Of a stretch of DNA of 64,000 bases, positions 16,909-24,593 are shown piece by piece; position 1 is the stretch's first letter, and every line of letters begins with the position of its first letter. This DNA is from DSOS01 sp035286585 (GTDB lineage: Bacteria; Chloroflexota; Anaerolineae; Anaerolineales; UBA4823), in assembly GCA_035286585.1 (NCBI GenBank), contig DATEDC010000067.1, forward strand, positions 5,565 through 69,564, given 5' to 3'. The notes under the pieces are model-generated. The model searched no databases, was not told where the DNA came from, and saw nothing but the letters and a program-made list of their open reading frames with translations. A program made the translations under genes and the position numbers.

Positions 16909-18021
16909 TTACTTTGCCCGCAGGTCCCTTCCATAACCGGGTGGGGCCAGCACCTGGCCATCCCGGTAAGCCTCCTGGCCGCGGAGCACCACGCGCAGCA
17001 CCCTGCCGCGCGCCTGCCAGCCCTCAAACGGAGTCCAGGCGCAGCGTGAGATCATCCGTTCGCCGCGAATCTCCCAGCAGGCGCCGGCATCGACTTCAAT
17101 CCAGGTTTCGGGCTGCTCCGGCAGGTGAAAGATGCGCTGCGGGTTAACGTGCATCCGGGCGACCAGATCATCCAGGGTGAGGCGTCCGGCATGCACGGCG
17201 CTCAAAAGCAGCGCTAAGGCGGTCTCCAGCCCCGGAAAGCCGGGGGGCGGGTTGGGCCCATCTTTCTCGGCCAGCGTATGGGGGGCGTGATCCGTAGCGA
17301 AGCAATCGATCACCTCCAGGTTATCCCACAGGGCTTGCCGGTCGGCGGCGGAGGCCAGAGGTGGGCGCACCTGGCTGCGCCCTTCGCCCAGGGAGGGGAT
17401 GTCTGCCTCGCTCAACAGCAGGTGATGAGGCGTCACCTCACAGGTGACCTTGAGACCTTTCTCCTTGGCAGCTCGAATCAGCAAAATCTCCTCACGCCGG
17501 GCAACGTGAGCCAGGTGTACTGGCCGGTCATAGAGGGCAGCCAATAAGATCACGGCTGCCAGGGTGCGGCCTTCGGCGTGGGCGACAATTGGCAGGTGAG
17601 GCGGCCAAGCGACGAAATGCGCCATCCACAGCGCCATATCATCCAGGCGCAGTTGCCCGTAGGTCTGATCCAGGTACATTTTCAACCCGGCTGCTCGGGG
17701 AGCCAGCCCGGCGAGCACGGCCGCGTTGTCAGGTCCAGCGCCCAGGTACTGAGCGTAATCGCAGCGGGCTTTGCGCCGCGCAGCGCCCTCAGCCAGCGCA
17801 AACGCCTCGGCATCGATAATGGGCGGCTGAGTGTTAGGCATTGCCAGCACAGCCGCAAAGCCGCCCGCCAGGGCAGCCGCAGTGCCGCTATCCCAGTCCT
17901 CTTTGTGCATGGCGCCAGGTTCGCGCAGGTGGACGTGCGGATCGATCAAACCGGGAAGTCTCACTACTGACCGCCAGTTCCCTGTGCCGCGCCGGTCAAG
18001 CACGCCACCAGCAGCGGGCAA
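16909..18021 (-). CDS. pyrC: Dihydroorotase
   Basis: Cyclises carbamoyl aspartate to dihydroorotate. Zinc-binding HVH is in LIDPHVHLREPG near the N-terminus, with later metal His in IVAHAEG and VHLAHV, and the acid in ATDHAPHT. The sequence resembles the CAD-type, non-E. coli form. The long frame begins with TTG at 18021, directly in the T-run of a terminator-like hairpin and without a ribosome site. A GTG at 17964 with an upstream AGGGAACTGGCGG would give 351 residues beginning MRLPGLIDPHVHL and is a credible alternative. It is the first gene of the pyrimidine operon. Confidence 0.93.
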   Translation of the reverse strand: MPAAGGVLDRRGTGNWRSVVRLPGLIDPHVHLREPGAMHKEDWDSGTAAALAGGFAAVLAMPNTQPPIIDAEAFALAEGAARRKARCDYAQYLGAGPDNAAVLAGLAPRAAGLKMYLDQTYGQLRLDDMALWMAHFVAWPPHLPIVAHAEGRTLAAVILLAALYDRPVHLAHVARREEILLIRAAKEKGLKVTCEVTPHHLLLSEADIPSLGEGRSQVRPPLASAADRQALWDNLEVIDCFATDHAPHTLAEKDGPNPPPGFPGLETALALLLSAVHAGRLTLDDLVARMHVNPQRIFHLPEQPETWIEVDAGACWEIRGERMISRCAWTPFEGWQARGRVLRVVLRGQEAYRDGQVLAPPGYGRDLRAK

Positions 18022-18046
18022 AAAAATAGAGCCGCTGGGGCTCTAT
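18020..18046 (-). terminator. Terminator-like hairpin in the pyr leader
   Basis: On the minus strand ATAGAGCC pairs perfectly with GGCTCTAT around the loop CCAGC, followed by seven T residues that run into the first possible pyrC start codon. Placed between promoter and operon, it fits an attenuator rather than an end-of-gene terminator. Confidence 0.85.
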
Positions 18047-18056
18047 TTGGGGGGCT

Positions 18057-18096
18057 AAAAAGCGCCCACTGGACCGAGTGTCCCGGGGCGCCGGCT
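18057..18096 (-). promoter_or_regulatory. Leader hairpin with PyrR-site-like sequence
   Basis: In the minus-strand RNA, GCGCCC pairs with GGGCGC, flanked by A5 and T5 runs that can also pair. The loop region contains GGTCCAGTGGG, which resembles the UCCNGNG core of PyrR-binding loops in pyr leaders. This is a match by eye. A surE terminator is the alternative reading. Confidence 0.45.
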
Positions 18097-18134
18097 TTTT
18101 GGGGGTGCAAAATATAAGTACCTCATCTCGCCCG

Positions 18135-18162
18135 ATTTTACGAGTCTTTCCGATTCTGTCAA
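18135..18162 (-). promoter_or_regulatory. Sigma-A-type promoter of the pyr operon
   Basis: On the minus strand TTGACA (18162-18157) and TAAAAT (18140-18135) are 16 bp apart. Transcription would start near 18128, giving a leader of about 107 nt that holds both hairpins before pyrC. Confidence 0.8.
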
Positions 18163-18216
18163 GACCACAGGGAATATTTTAAGAGTTTTCTTAGCTTACC
18201 GGCGGGGAAAACCCGC

Positions 18217-18984
18217 TCAGGACCACTCCCAAAGGCGCATGCTCTCCAAAGCGCTGTGGGCGGTCAGATCGAGTTGGACCGGCGTGACGGAGACATATTT
18301 TTCCGCCAGCGCGCCGAAGTCGGTGCCCTCTTCCGGTACGCCGGTGGGGGCGTCGCCGCCGATCCAGTAATACGGGCGGCCGCGCGGGTCCTGCCGGCTG
18401 ACCAGCAAATCTCGGTAAACACGCAGCCCCTGGCGAGTGACCTTTATCCCCTGGATCCCCTCATCGTGCACGTAGGGGACGTTGACATTCAGCAAGATGC
18501 CCTTTGGCAGCCCTTTCTCCAATACCCTGGCGGAGATTTTGCGCGCCACCCGGGCTGCGGTGCTGTAATCCAATAACCCCAGGTGATTCTCAGGCGAATC
18601 GAGTGAGACGGCGATACCCGCCAGCCCCCAGATCGCCGCTTCCATGGCGGCAGTGACCGTGCCTGAATAGGTCATATCGTGCCCCAGGTTGGCATTGGGG
18701 TTGATCCCGGATACAACCAGGTCAACATTACTCTCCAGCAGACCCAGCACTGCCAGGGCGACGCAGTCCGAAGGGGCGCCGTCCGTAGCCAGCGCCGGGG
18801 TGCCATCAGCCAGCTCAACATTCTTCACCCGCAGCGGGCGGTGGAGGGTCTTCACATGCCCCGAGGCCGACCAGTTCCGGTCGGGCGCCAGGATAGTCAC
18901 CCGTCCCAGCGAGCGCATTTCCTGCGCCAGGGCAAGCAATCCAGGGGCGGTAACTCCATCATCGTTGGTTATTAAAATATGCAT
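18217..18984 (-). CDS. surE: 5'/3'-nucleotidase SurE
   Basis: Metal-dependent nucleoside monophosphate phosphatase, 255 residues. The N-terminal MHILITNDDG carries the metal-binding Asp pair, and APDRNWSASGH, SGINPNANLGHDMTYSGTV and LNVNVP match the family. It lies upstream of the pyr operon on the same strand, but a promoter between them suggests separate control. The ATG at 18984 has no obvious Shine-Dalgarno sequence. Confidence 0.94.
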   Translation of the reverse strand: MHILITNDDGVTAPGLLALAQEMRSLGRVTILAPDRNWSASGHVKTLHRPLRVKNVELADGTPALATDGAPSDCVALAVLGLLESNVDLVVSGINPNANLGHDMTYSGTVTAAMEAAIWGLAGIAVSLDSPENHLGLLDYSTAARVARKISARVLEKGLPKGILLNVNVPYVHDEGIQGIKVTRQGLRVYRDLLVSRQDPRGRPYYWIGGDAPTGVPEEGTDFGALAEKYVSVTPVQLDLTAHSALESMRLWEWS

Positions 18985-19024
18985 AGGCTATTTGATCTTC
19001 AGGGGTTAAAATTCTTCGCACTAT

Positions 19025-19041
19025 CCGGTGTTAAACACCGG
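19025..19041. repeat. 17-bp dyad between surE and the divergent gene
   Basis: CCGGTGTT-A-AACACCGG, a perfect dyad with a one-base centre. It covers the -35 zone of a possible extended -10 promoter (TGG-TATTAT, -10 at 19047-19052) for the plus-strand gene at 19091 and lies 41 bp before surE. Candidate operator. Confidence 0.5.
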
Positions 19042-19090
19042 CCTGGTATTATAACTGGAATGCATCTCGATCTGCACAGGAGAACTTGCG

Positions 19091-19897
19091 ATGAAATTGC
19101 AAATGAAGCGCCCATTTGGAATGCTGCTCGTTCTGGTTGGCACACTCAGCCTGGTCTTAAGCCTCTTTTGTGCGTCCCAGGTCTGGCGCCTGCGGCTGCC
19201 CTTCCAGGAAGGCCTGCTGAACGGCTTGGAGCTGATCGATAGCACCCTGGAAGCCACCACCGGGGCGCTCGCGCTGGCTCACGATTCTCTAAACGCCGCC
19301 AGCAGCAGCGCGGACACGCTGGCAGCCTCAGTAGAGACCTTGGGGAAATCGCTGCAAGACACCACACCCCTGCTGAAAACCCTGGCGACCCTGGTGGGCG
19401 AAGATTTTCCCCAAACGATCGGCACAGCCAAAACCTCCCTACAATCAGCCCAGACCAGCGCCCGCCTGATCGACAGCGTGCTCCGGGCGTTGACCTTTTT
19501 CAACCGCGATCTGTACAACCCACCTGTACCGCTGCATACCGCTTTGAGCCAGGTGTCCTCCAGCCTGGACGGCCTGCCGGGATCCTTTGCCACGATGGAG
19601 GCCAGTCTGGTTGCCACCAACCGCAACCTGACCCTGGTTGAAGAGGACGTGACCCGCATCGCGGCCGATATCGAGCTGATCAACACCAATTTGAAGGCGG
19701 CAGAGGAAGTGATCGCGCAATACCAGCAGGTCCTGGCGAAAATCACCCCTGAAATTGGCAAGCTCGAGAGCATGATCCCCCGCTGGGTAACCTGGCTGGC
19801 CTACTCCGGCGTATTCATCTTCTTCTGGCTGGGGCTTGCCCAGATCAGCCTGATATTGCGGGGCTGGGAACTGGCGTTTGGCATGCGCAAAGAGTAA
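19091..19897 (+). CDS. Coiled-coil protein with N- and C-terminal membrane segments
   Basis: A 268-residue protein with no recognised family. It has a hydrophobic segment at residues ~9-31, a long helical Ala/Ser/Leu/Thr-rich region (residues ~40-225, with repeated TLxxLxxSL patterns suggesting coiled coil), and a second membrane segment at ~237-257 followed by a short charged tail. The middle should lie outside the cytoplasm. The ATG is preceded by AGGAGA 8 bp upstream. It is divergent from surE. The pattern loosely recalls methyl-accepting or MCE-type extracellular coiled coils, but no signalling domain is present. Confidence 0.7.
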   Translation: MKLQMKRPFGMLLVLVGTLSLVLSLFCASQVWRLRLPFQEGLLNGLELIDSTLEATTGALALAHDSLNAASSSADTLAASVETLGKSLQDTTPLLKTLATLVGEDFPQTIGTAKTSLQSAQTSARLIDSVLRALTFFNRDLYNPPVPLHTALSQVSSSLDGLPGSFATMEASLVATNRNLTLVEEDVTRIAADIELINTNLKAAEEVIAQYQQVLAKITPEIGKLESMIPRWVTWLAYSGVFIFFWLGLAQISLILRGWELAFGMRKE

Positions 19898-19958
19898 TTA
19901 AATAAACAGGCCCCACTTTTCTGCCGGAATCGAGCGGGGCAGCCCAGGCGAAAAAACC

Positions 19959-20807
19959 TTACCGGGTTGGTCTTCTGGTCTGCACCAGAACAGCTACTGC
20001 AACCAACAGGGCAAACAAAAGCACCGCGATAATGACTCCGCCCCAGCCAGATAGCCAGGAGAGGGCGCTAGAAGTGGTTCCGGGCTGGACCGGCTGTGTC
20101 ACCGTGCTGGCGACAGGCAGCGTCAGGATATACGACACCAGGTCAGCGATGTCCTCCTCGCTGAGCGGCCCACCATTAGCCAAGCCCCAGGCTGGCATGG
20201 GAGAGCCCTCGATCCCATTAGTGATCACGCTCTCCAGCCTCAAATCCACCCGAATGGCAGACCAGACGCGCCCCAACGTGGCGCCCACGCGGCCCTCGCC
20301 GTTAGGTCCATGGCAGACGGCGCAGTTTTGCTCGTAGAGCAGCGCCCCCCGGTTGGGATCGCCAGCCACATTCGGGAGGGGCGTAATTACCGGGCGAGGT
20401 CCAATCGTTGGGGTGGGCGGGATAAAGCGTGGGCCGCCGGTCTCCCAGCTCAGGATATAAGCCACCAGGGCATCGATCTCTTCTGAGGACAGCGGGCCGC
20501 CATTCGCCTGGCTCCAGGCTGGCATGGGAGAGCCGGCTATGCCGTTCTCTATCGTCGCCTTCACGCGCAGGTCAGGCCGGATCGAAGGCCAGTTTTTCGC
20601 CAGAGTGGTACCCACCCGCCCCTGGCCGTCCTCGCCGTGACAAACCGCGCAGTTTTCGGCGTACAGTCGCGCGCCCAGCTCGAGCTGCTCCTGGTTGGGT
20701 TCCTGAGCGCGCGCCATCTGGATGCCGGTCACCAGGATCAACAAACCAACGACCGCCAGCCACCCAAGGGATCGAATTCGAACCGGGGATCGCATTATTT
20801 TCCTCAC
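19959..20807 (-). CDS. Diheme cytochrome c, C-terminally anchored
   Basis: A 282-residue exported protein. It has a signal-type hydrophobic segment at ~15-34 and two class I cytochrome c domains, each with CAVCH (residues ~53-57 and ~162-166) and an axial-Met motif GSPMPAW. A Pro-rich linker (~128-147) joins them and a C-terminal membrane helix follows (~250-275). The two domains are clearly duplicates. The ATG overlaps the preceding cytochrome's stop by 4 bp. It likely carries electrons from the Rieske/cytochrome b complex outside the membrane, in place of cytochrome c1. Confidence 0.9.
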   Translation of the reverse strand: MRKIMRSPVRIRSLGWLAVVGLLILVTGIQMARAQEPNQEQLELGARLYAENCAVCHGEDGQGRVGTTLAKNWPSIRPDLRVKATIENGIAGSPMPAWSQANGGPLSSEEIDALVAYILSWETGGPRFIPPTPTIGPRPVITPLPNVAGDPNRGALLYEQNCAVCHGPNGEGRVGATLGRVWSAIRVDLRLESVITNGIEGSPMPAWGLANGGPLSEEDIADLVSYILTLPVASTVTQPVQPGTTSSALSWLSGWGGVIIAVLLFALLVAVAVLVQTRRPTR

Positions 20808-21649
20808 TTGAAGGTCAGCATATAGGCGATGATATCGGCTGCATCCTGGGCGGTTAAGGTGCTTCCAAAAGTGGTCGGCATCAGCGTATCCAGGTATCCC
20901 TCAACCACGTAGGCTTTGGGTGAAACGATCGATTCCAACAGGTATTGCCCGGCATCTGTGGCTGATCCAGTGTAATCAGCCTGCGCGATCCGCAGCGCGG
21001 CGCGTTCAGCCATCCCAGGCGTAGATCCGCTGGGCGCCCAAGCAGGTCCAGTGGCTGTACTGACGTGGCAGCCCACGCAGCCCTTGGCAGTCGCCAGTGG
21101 CTCTCCGTTGGCGGGATCTCCCACCGGCAACGAGATGGTGATATCAGTCCCCACCGGCGGCCCCGCCAGCACACCTTCCTCCCTGCGGTCTGGGGCGGTT
21201 GATTCCCAGTTCATGATGAAGGCAGCAATGTTGCGAATCTGGTCGGCGCGCAGCGGCCCGGCGTAGTCCTCAGACCAGGCCGGCATGGCCGGGACGCCCT
21301 GTCCGGCGTACTGCTCCGGACGGGTGGAGGTCATCCGTCCGCTTGAGACCGTGGCGACGATATAATCTTCCAGGCTTCCGCTCCAACCCACCTCCTTCAT
21401 CCGCTCGGCGAAGAAGTATTTGTCATTCAGCGGCGGGCACAATCCGAGCACTCCCTCTCCTTGGGGTCCGTGGCATTCATCACAGTTAATATCGTAAAGC
21501 TCTGCCCCAACTTCGATTGCTCTGGCTTGCTGCTCTCGCTCCAGGAGCGCCATGCGCTCTTCTTCTCCCAGACCATATACGACGAGCAAGGCGCCGGTCA
21601 CCAGCACCAGGAGCGTACCTAGAAATATTTCAATCTGCACACGAGACAT
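20804..21649 (-). CDS. Diheme cytochrome c, N-terminally anchored
   Basis: A 281-residue protein with an N-terminal membrane helix (~9-27) and two heme-binding motifs, CDECH (~56-60) and CVGCH (~190). A candidate axial Met lies in GVPAMPAWS of the first domain and in TLMPTTFG of the second. The two domains are not close copies, unlike in its neighbour. It lies between cytochrome b (33 bp upstream) and the second diheme cytochrome (4-bp overlap), so all are co-transcribed. Role: electron exit from the quinol-oxidising complex. Confidence 0.9.
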   Translation of the reverse strand: MSRVQIEIFLGTLLVLVTGALLVVYGLGEEERMALLEREQQARAIEVGAELYDINCDECHGPQGEGVLGLCPPLNDKYFFAERMKEVGWSGSLEDYIVATVSSGRMTSTRPEQYAGQGVPAMPAWSEDYAGPLRADQIRNIAAFIMNWESTAPDRREEGVLAGPPVGTDITISLPVGDPANGEPLATAKGCVGCHVSTATGPAWAPSGSTPGMAERAALRIAQADYTGSATDAGQYLLESIVSPKAYVVEGYLDTLMPTTFGSTLTAQDAADIIAYMLTFK

Positions 21650-21682
21650 AGTATTGGCTATCCTCCTGTAATGGAGCTGGCT

Positions 21683-23305
21683 CTATTCGCCACCGTGATC
21701 GCGGTGAATGTACACATGGCGCGAATACTCTTTCCGGGCTCCGGTATCGACATCATCCCAAAGGATACGCATGGTGACTTTACGCAAGTCACGCTGCCAG
21801 TCTTCAATCAGCATAACCGCCTCGACGTTGGGCAAACGCTCATGTTTGGGGAGATTCGTAATCGTCGTAGCCCGTATAATGCGATCATTGTATTCTTTAA
21901 ATATCTTGGTTAACTCCGGGCAGCCGCGCGGTTGGTCAGGGCCTAGAATTAGGTCCGGGCACAAATTTTTCGGCGTGTTTTCACCCACTTCGTATACACC
22001 GGGCTGGAGCTGGTCAAACGGCACAGCCCGCAGGGGTCCAAGGCCTTCCTCTGGGACCATGTCCTGGATGATGCGGGTTGCAGCCGCGTGCGGGATGCCA
22101 TACTCAGGCAATCCCATGTAACTCAACACCACGATCACAAGGGTAGCCAGCAAACCCGCGCCGACCGCCCAGGGGCGCTTGAACATACTGCGGTGGGGGT
22201 TGCGGTCGATATAGGGGATGCCCAACAATATCGCCGTCATGATGCCGGGCAGGATAACGCCCATCAAAGTCTTATCGCCCAATTTCAGCATGCCTTGCAG
22301 CCACCAGAAATACCAGGGCGCCTTGGTATCCAGGGGCGTCTGCTGCGGGTTGGCAATATGCTCGAGAGGCGCAGGACCGTATATATTGAAGGCAATGGCT
22401 GCCACCAGGATAAACATCCCCAGGGCGGTCAGAAAGACCTCGTGGGTCAACAGGTCGGGGATATAGTCGATACGCTGCTTGGCGTTTTTCAATTCCTCCG
22501 GCGAGGCTTTTCCTTCGTCAATGCGGGCAGGTTGAGAAATGCCGTGCTCACGCGCGACTTTGTAATAGTGGATGCTGAGCACCAGGATGGCAGCCAGCGG
22601 CAGCAGCACCACGTGGAGCAGGTAGAAACGCAAAAGACCGCCGGCGCCGATATCCGGCGCGCCGCGAAACAGCAGGTTGACCTGGTCGCCAATCAGCGGG
22701 AACGCCTCCGCCATACTGGTGCCGATGGTCACCGCCCAGTAAGCCAGTTGGTCCCATGGCAGCAGGTAGCCGCTGAAGCTGAGGAAAAGGGTGATCCCCA
22801 GCAGGATCACTCCGGTCAGCCAGGTGAAGGAGCGATCTTTTTTATACGAGCCGGTCAGGAAAGTGCGCAGCATGTGCAGGGCGGTGAAGATCACCATCGC
22901 CTCGGCGCCCAGGCGGTGAAGATCGCGCATCATCGAACCAAAGGGCACGTTGCTCATCAGGTACAGGATCGAGTCATAAGCTTCAGACGGCGAGGGGGTG
23001 TAAAAGATCATCAAGATCAGGCCGGTGATCGTCTCCACAACGAAGGCAAAGGTGGTGAAGAAGCCCAACCGAAAGGTATGGGCGAAGATCGTGCTTCCCC
23101 TCTCGTAATAGCGCGGCCGGATGTGAAACAGGAAGCTGATGGTGTGGACTTTGTAGCGCGGATTAGGGCGTTCGGTCGGCGGATCGCCGCGCAGAGCTGC
23201 CCGCAATTCGTTAATGCCCAGACCCGCGGTGATAATCCTCACCCGCTGGTCAAGCGCCTGTACAGCTCTCTTACGCAGGTCTTGCAGTTTCAAGGAATTC
23301 AGCAT
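21683..23305 (-). CDS. Cytochrome b subunit of a bc-type quinol oxidoreductase
   Basis: A 540-residue integral membrane protein with about eight helices. Heme-ligand pairs are visible: H-x13-H in the LHRLGAEAMV...ALHML helix and H-x14-H in the LLHVVLL...LSIHYYKV helix; the second spacing is the b6 type. GYLLPWDQLAYW is present. Where the Qo site normally has PEWY/PEWF, the sequence has APWYFWW. A soluble C-terminal extension (roughly the last 120 residues) contains two Cys (LCPDL, GCPEL). Rieske is encoded 48 bp upstream. It moves electrons from menaquinol to cytochrome c and builds proton-motive force. Confidence 0.93.
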   Translation of the reverse strand: MLNSLKLQDLRKRAVQALDQRVRIITAGLGINELRAALRGDPPTERPNPRYKVHTISFLFHIRPRYYERGSTIFAHTFRLGFFTTFAFVVETITGLILMIFYTPSPSEAYDSILYLMSNVPFGSMMRDLHRLGAEAMVIFTALHMLRTFLTGSYKKDRSFTWLTGVILLGITLFLSFSGYLLPWDQLAYWAVTIGTSMAEAFPLIGDQVNLLFRGAPDIGAGGLLRFYLLHVVLLPLAAILVLSIHYYKVAREHGISQPARIDEGKASPEELKNAKQRIDYIPDLLTHEVFLTALGMFILVAAIAFNIYGPAPLEHIANPQQTPLDTKAPWYFWWLQGMLKLGDKTLMGVILPGIMTAILLGIPYIDRNPHRSMFKRPWAVGAGLLATLVIVVLSYMGLPEYGIPHAAATRIIQDMVPEEGLGPLRAVPFDQLQPGVYEVGENTPKNLCPDLILGPDQPRGCPELTKIFKEYNDRIIRATTITNLPKHERLPNVEAVMLIEDWQRDLRKVTMRILWDDVDTGARKEYSRHVYIHRDHGGE

Positions 23306-23353
23306 TTGACCTCCCCGAGTTGGAAGCTTGAAAACAGAGGCTATTTTATTCGA

Positions 23354-23911
23354 TCAGGCGTGGCGTTCGCCGAAGATACGCTTGCCGGTGTCAACCCGGA
23401 TGACCGCGTTTGGATTATCAGGCAGCGAGAGGGGCTGGCCCTCAGGCGCTTCAGCCAGGACTTCTCCCGACTCCGGATCGGCGATCTGAACCACAAAGCG
23501 ATCCAGCGAGCGAGGCGCAGGCCCGGCGATCCAGGTCCCATCCGGTTCGAACTGCGAGCCATGACAGGGGCAAAGAAAAATATTCTCCTGCTCGTTCCAA
23601 TTATACAGGCAGCCCAGGTGGGTGCACACTTTATACAGCCCGACTAACCCCTGTTCTGTGTTCGAGAGCCATAGTTTTACCTTGGGGTAATTGACCGGCG
23701 ACGAGCCTGCGGGGGGCAGGTCAGAGACCCTGCCAACCGTAAATGTGCCGCCAAACTCGCCCTCCTTGAACCGTGGCATCGAAAACAGATAGGTAACTCC
23801 GCCCAGATTCACGGTCAGGAAACCCAAGGAGGCCAGCCAGGCGAGATTCAGAAATTCGCGCCGGTTGACAGGCTTCTGTTCAATTTCCACCTCAGTCGGT
23901 TTTGCGGTCAT
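23354..23911 (-). CDS. Rieske [2Fe-2S] protein of the bc-type complex
   Basis: A 185-residue protein. The cluster-binding boxes are CTHLGC and CPCHGSQF, each giving one Cys and one His ligand plus the disulfide Cys. The N-terminus has RREFLNLAWLASLGFL, a membrane anchor preceded by a twin-Arg-like pair. The ATG at 23911 is preceded by AGGAG about 9 bp upstream; longer in-frame starts add an unlikely N-terminus. It is the first gene of the four-gene respiratory operon. Confidence 0.94.
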   Translation of the reverse strand: MTAKPTEVEIEQKPVNRREFLNLAWLASLGFLTVNLGGVTYLFSMPRFKEGEFGGTFTVGRVSDLPPAGSSPVNYPKVKLWLSNTEQGLVGLYKVCTHLGCLYNWNEQENIFLCPCHGSQFEPDGTWIAGPAPRSLDRFVVQIADPESGEVLAEAPEGQPLSLPDNPNAVIRVDTGKRIFGERHA

Positions 23912-24138
23912 AACCTCGTACTCCTCAACTAAGCAGATAATCTTTATAGGAAATGTAAGCTTGAGAATTATATCACCAACGCGCCCCAAAGCCATGGTCG
24001 GTGGATTTCAATCCCCAGCGAAGAGGACAAATCGGGGCATCATTGAATAGATACCCGGTGGGTGTGAGTTTACCAAAAAATAATCCGCCTGTCATACGCT
24101 CGCGGCGCCCTGTTGGTGTGATTTTGCCAGGCACAAAC

Positions 24139-24158
24139 GGGTGATCAACGCATCACCC
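24139..24158. repeat. 7-bp dyad overlapping a -35 region
   Basis: GGGTGAT-N6-ATCACCC lies just upstream of a possible extended -10 promoter (TGG-TATCAT, -10 at 24171-24176) for the gene at 24221. It covers the -35 position. Candidate operator; the regulator is unknown. Confidence 0.4.
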
Positions 24159-24220
24159 CGACAGATGTGGTATCATGGCCAAGCTACATCCACGCCTGGA
24201 TCGATAACGAGGAGGTCCGC

Positions 24221-24589
24221 ATGTCGCTCGCCCCAATTCACGCCGGCCTGGCAACTACCGTGCTGTATTATTTCCTCATCCTGGCCCTATGGGGGCTGTG
24301 GCGCTTCGTCCGCAAACAGGGCATCGACAGCAGTTTCTGGGGCATGCTGGTCATCGCCGAGGTGCTGGTCCTCGTGCAGGGCGGTCTGGGGGTTGCCCTC
24401 TGGCTGAGCGGGGGCCCACCTGGCCGCGGCTGGATACACGTGCTGTACGGCGTGGTCAGCGTGCTGACGCTGCCGGCAATTTTCGCCTATACCCAGGGGA
24501 ACCAAGATCGCCGAGCAATGCTGATTTACGGGGTGGCTTTGCTGTTTCTGGTCGGGATCACCCTGCGAGCCATGGGGACGGGTGTTTGA
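24221..24589 (+). CDS. Small four-helix membrane protein
   Basis: A 122-residue integral membrane protein with four hydrophobic segments. The ATG at 24221 has a strong GAGGAGGT about 5 bp upstream, so longer frames from 24167 are unlikely. Conserved-looking features are the His in APIHAGLATT, EVLVLVQGGLG and the His in WIHVLYGV, a pattern loosely like heme-binding quinone or cytochrome membrane proteins. It is divergent from the Rieske operon, which may be a functional hint. No family assigned. Confidence 0.7.
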   Translation: MSLAPIHAGLATTVLYYFLILALWGLWRFVRKQGIDSSFWGMLVIAEVLVLVQGGLGVALWLSGGPPGRGWIHVLYGVVSVLTLPAIFAYTQGNQDRRAMLIYGVALLFLVGITLRAMGTGV

Positions 24590-24593
24590 GCGT

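Noticed and set aside
18057..18096. First pyr-leader hairpin read as a plain surE terminator
   Set aside because: Kept as regulatory instead: a promoter (18162-18135) lies between surE and this hairpin, so it belongs to the pyr transcript. The terminator reading is not excluded.
22088..23647. 519-codon open frame on the plus strand
   Set aside because: It runs antisense to cytochrome b and Rieske genes whose heme and iron-sulfur motifs are unmistakable. Its composition (many Gln, His, Arg) is typical of antisense frames in GC-rich DNA.
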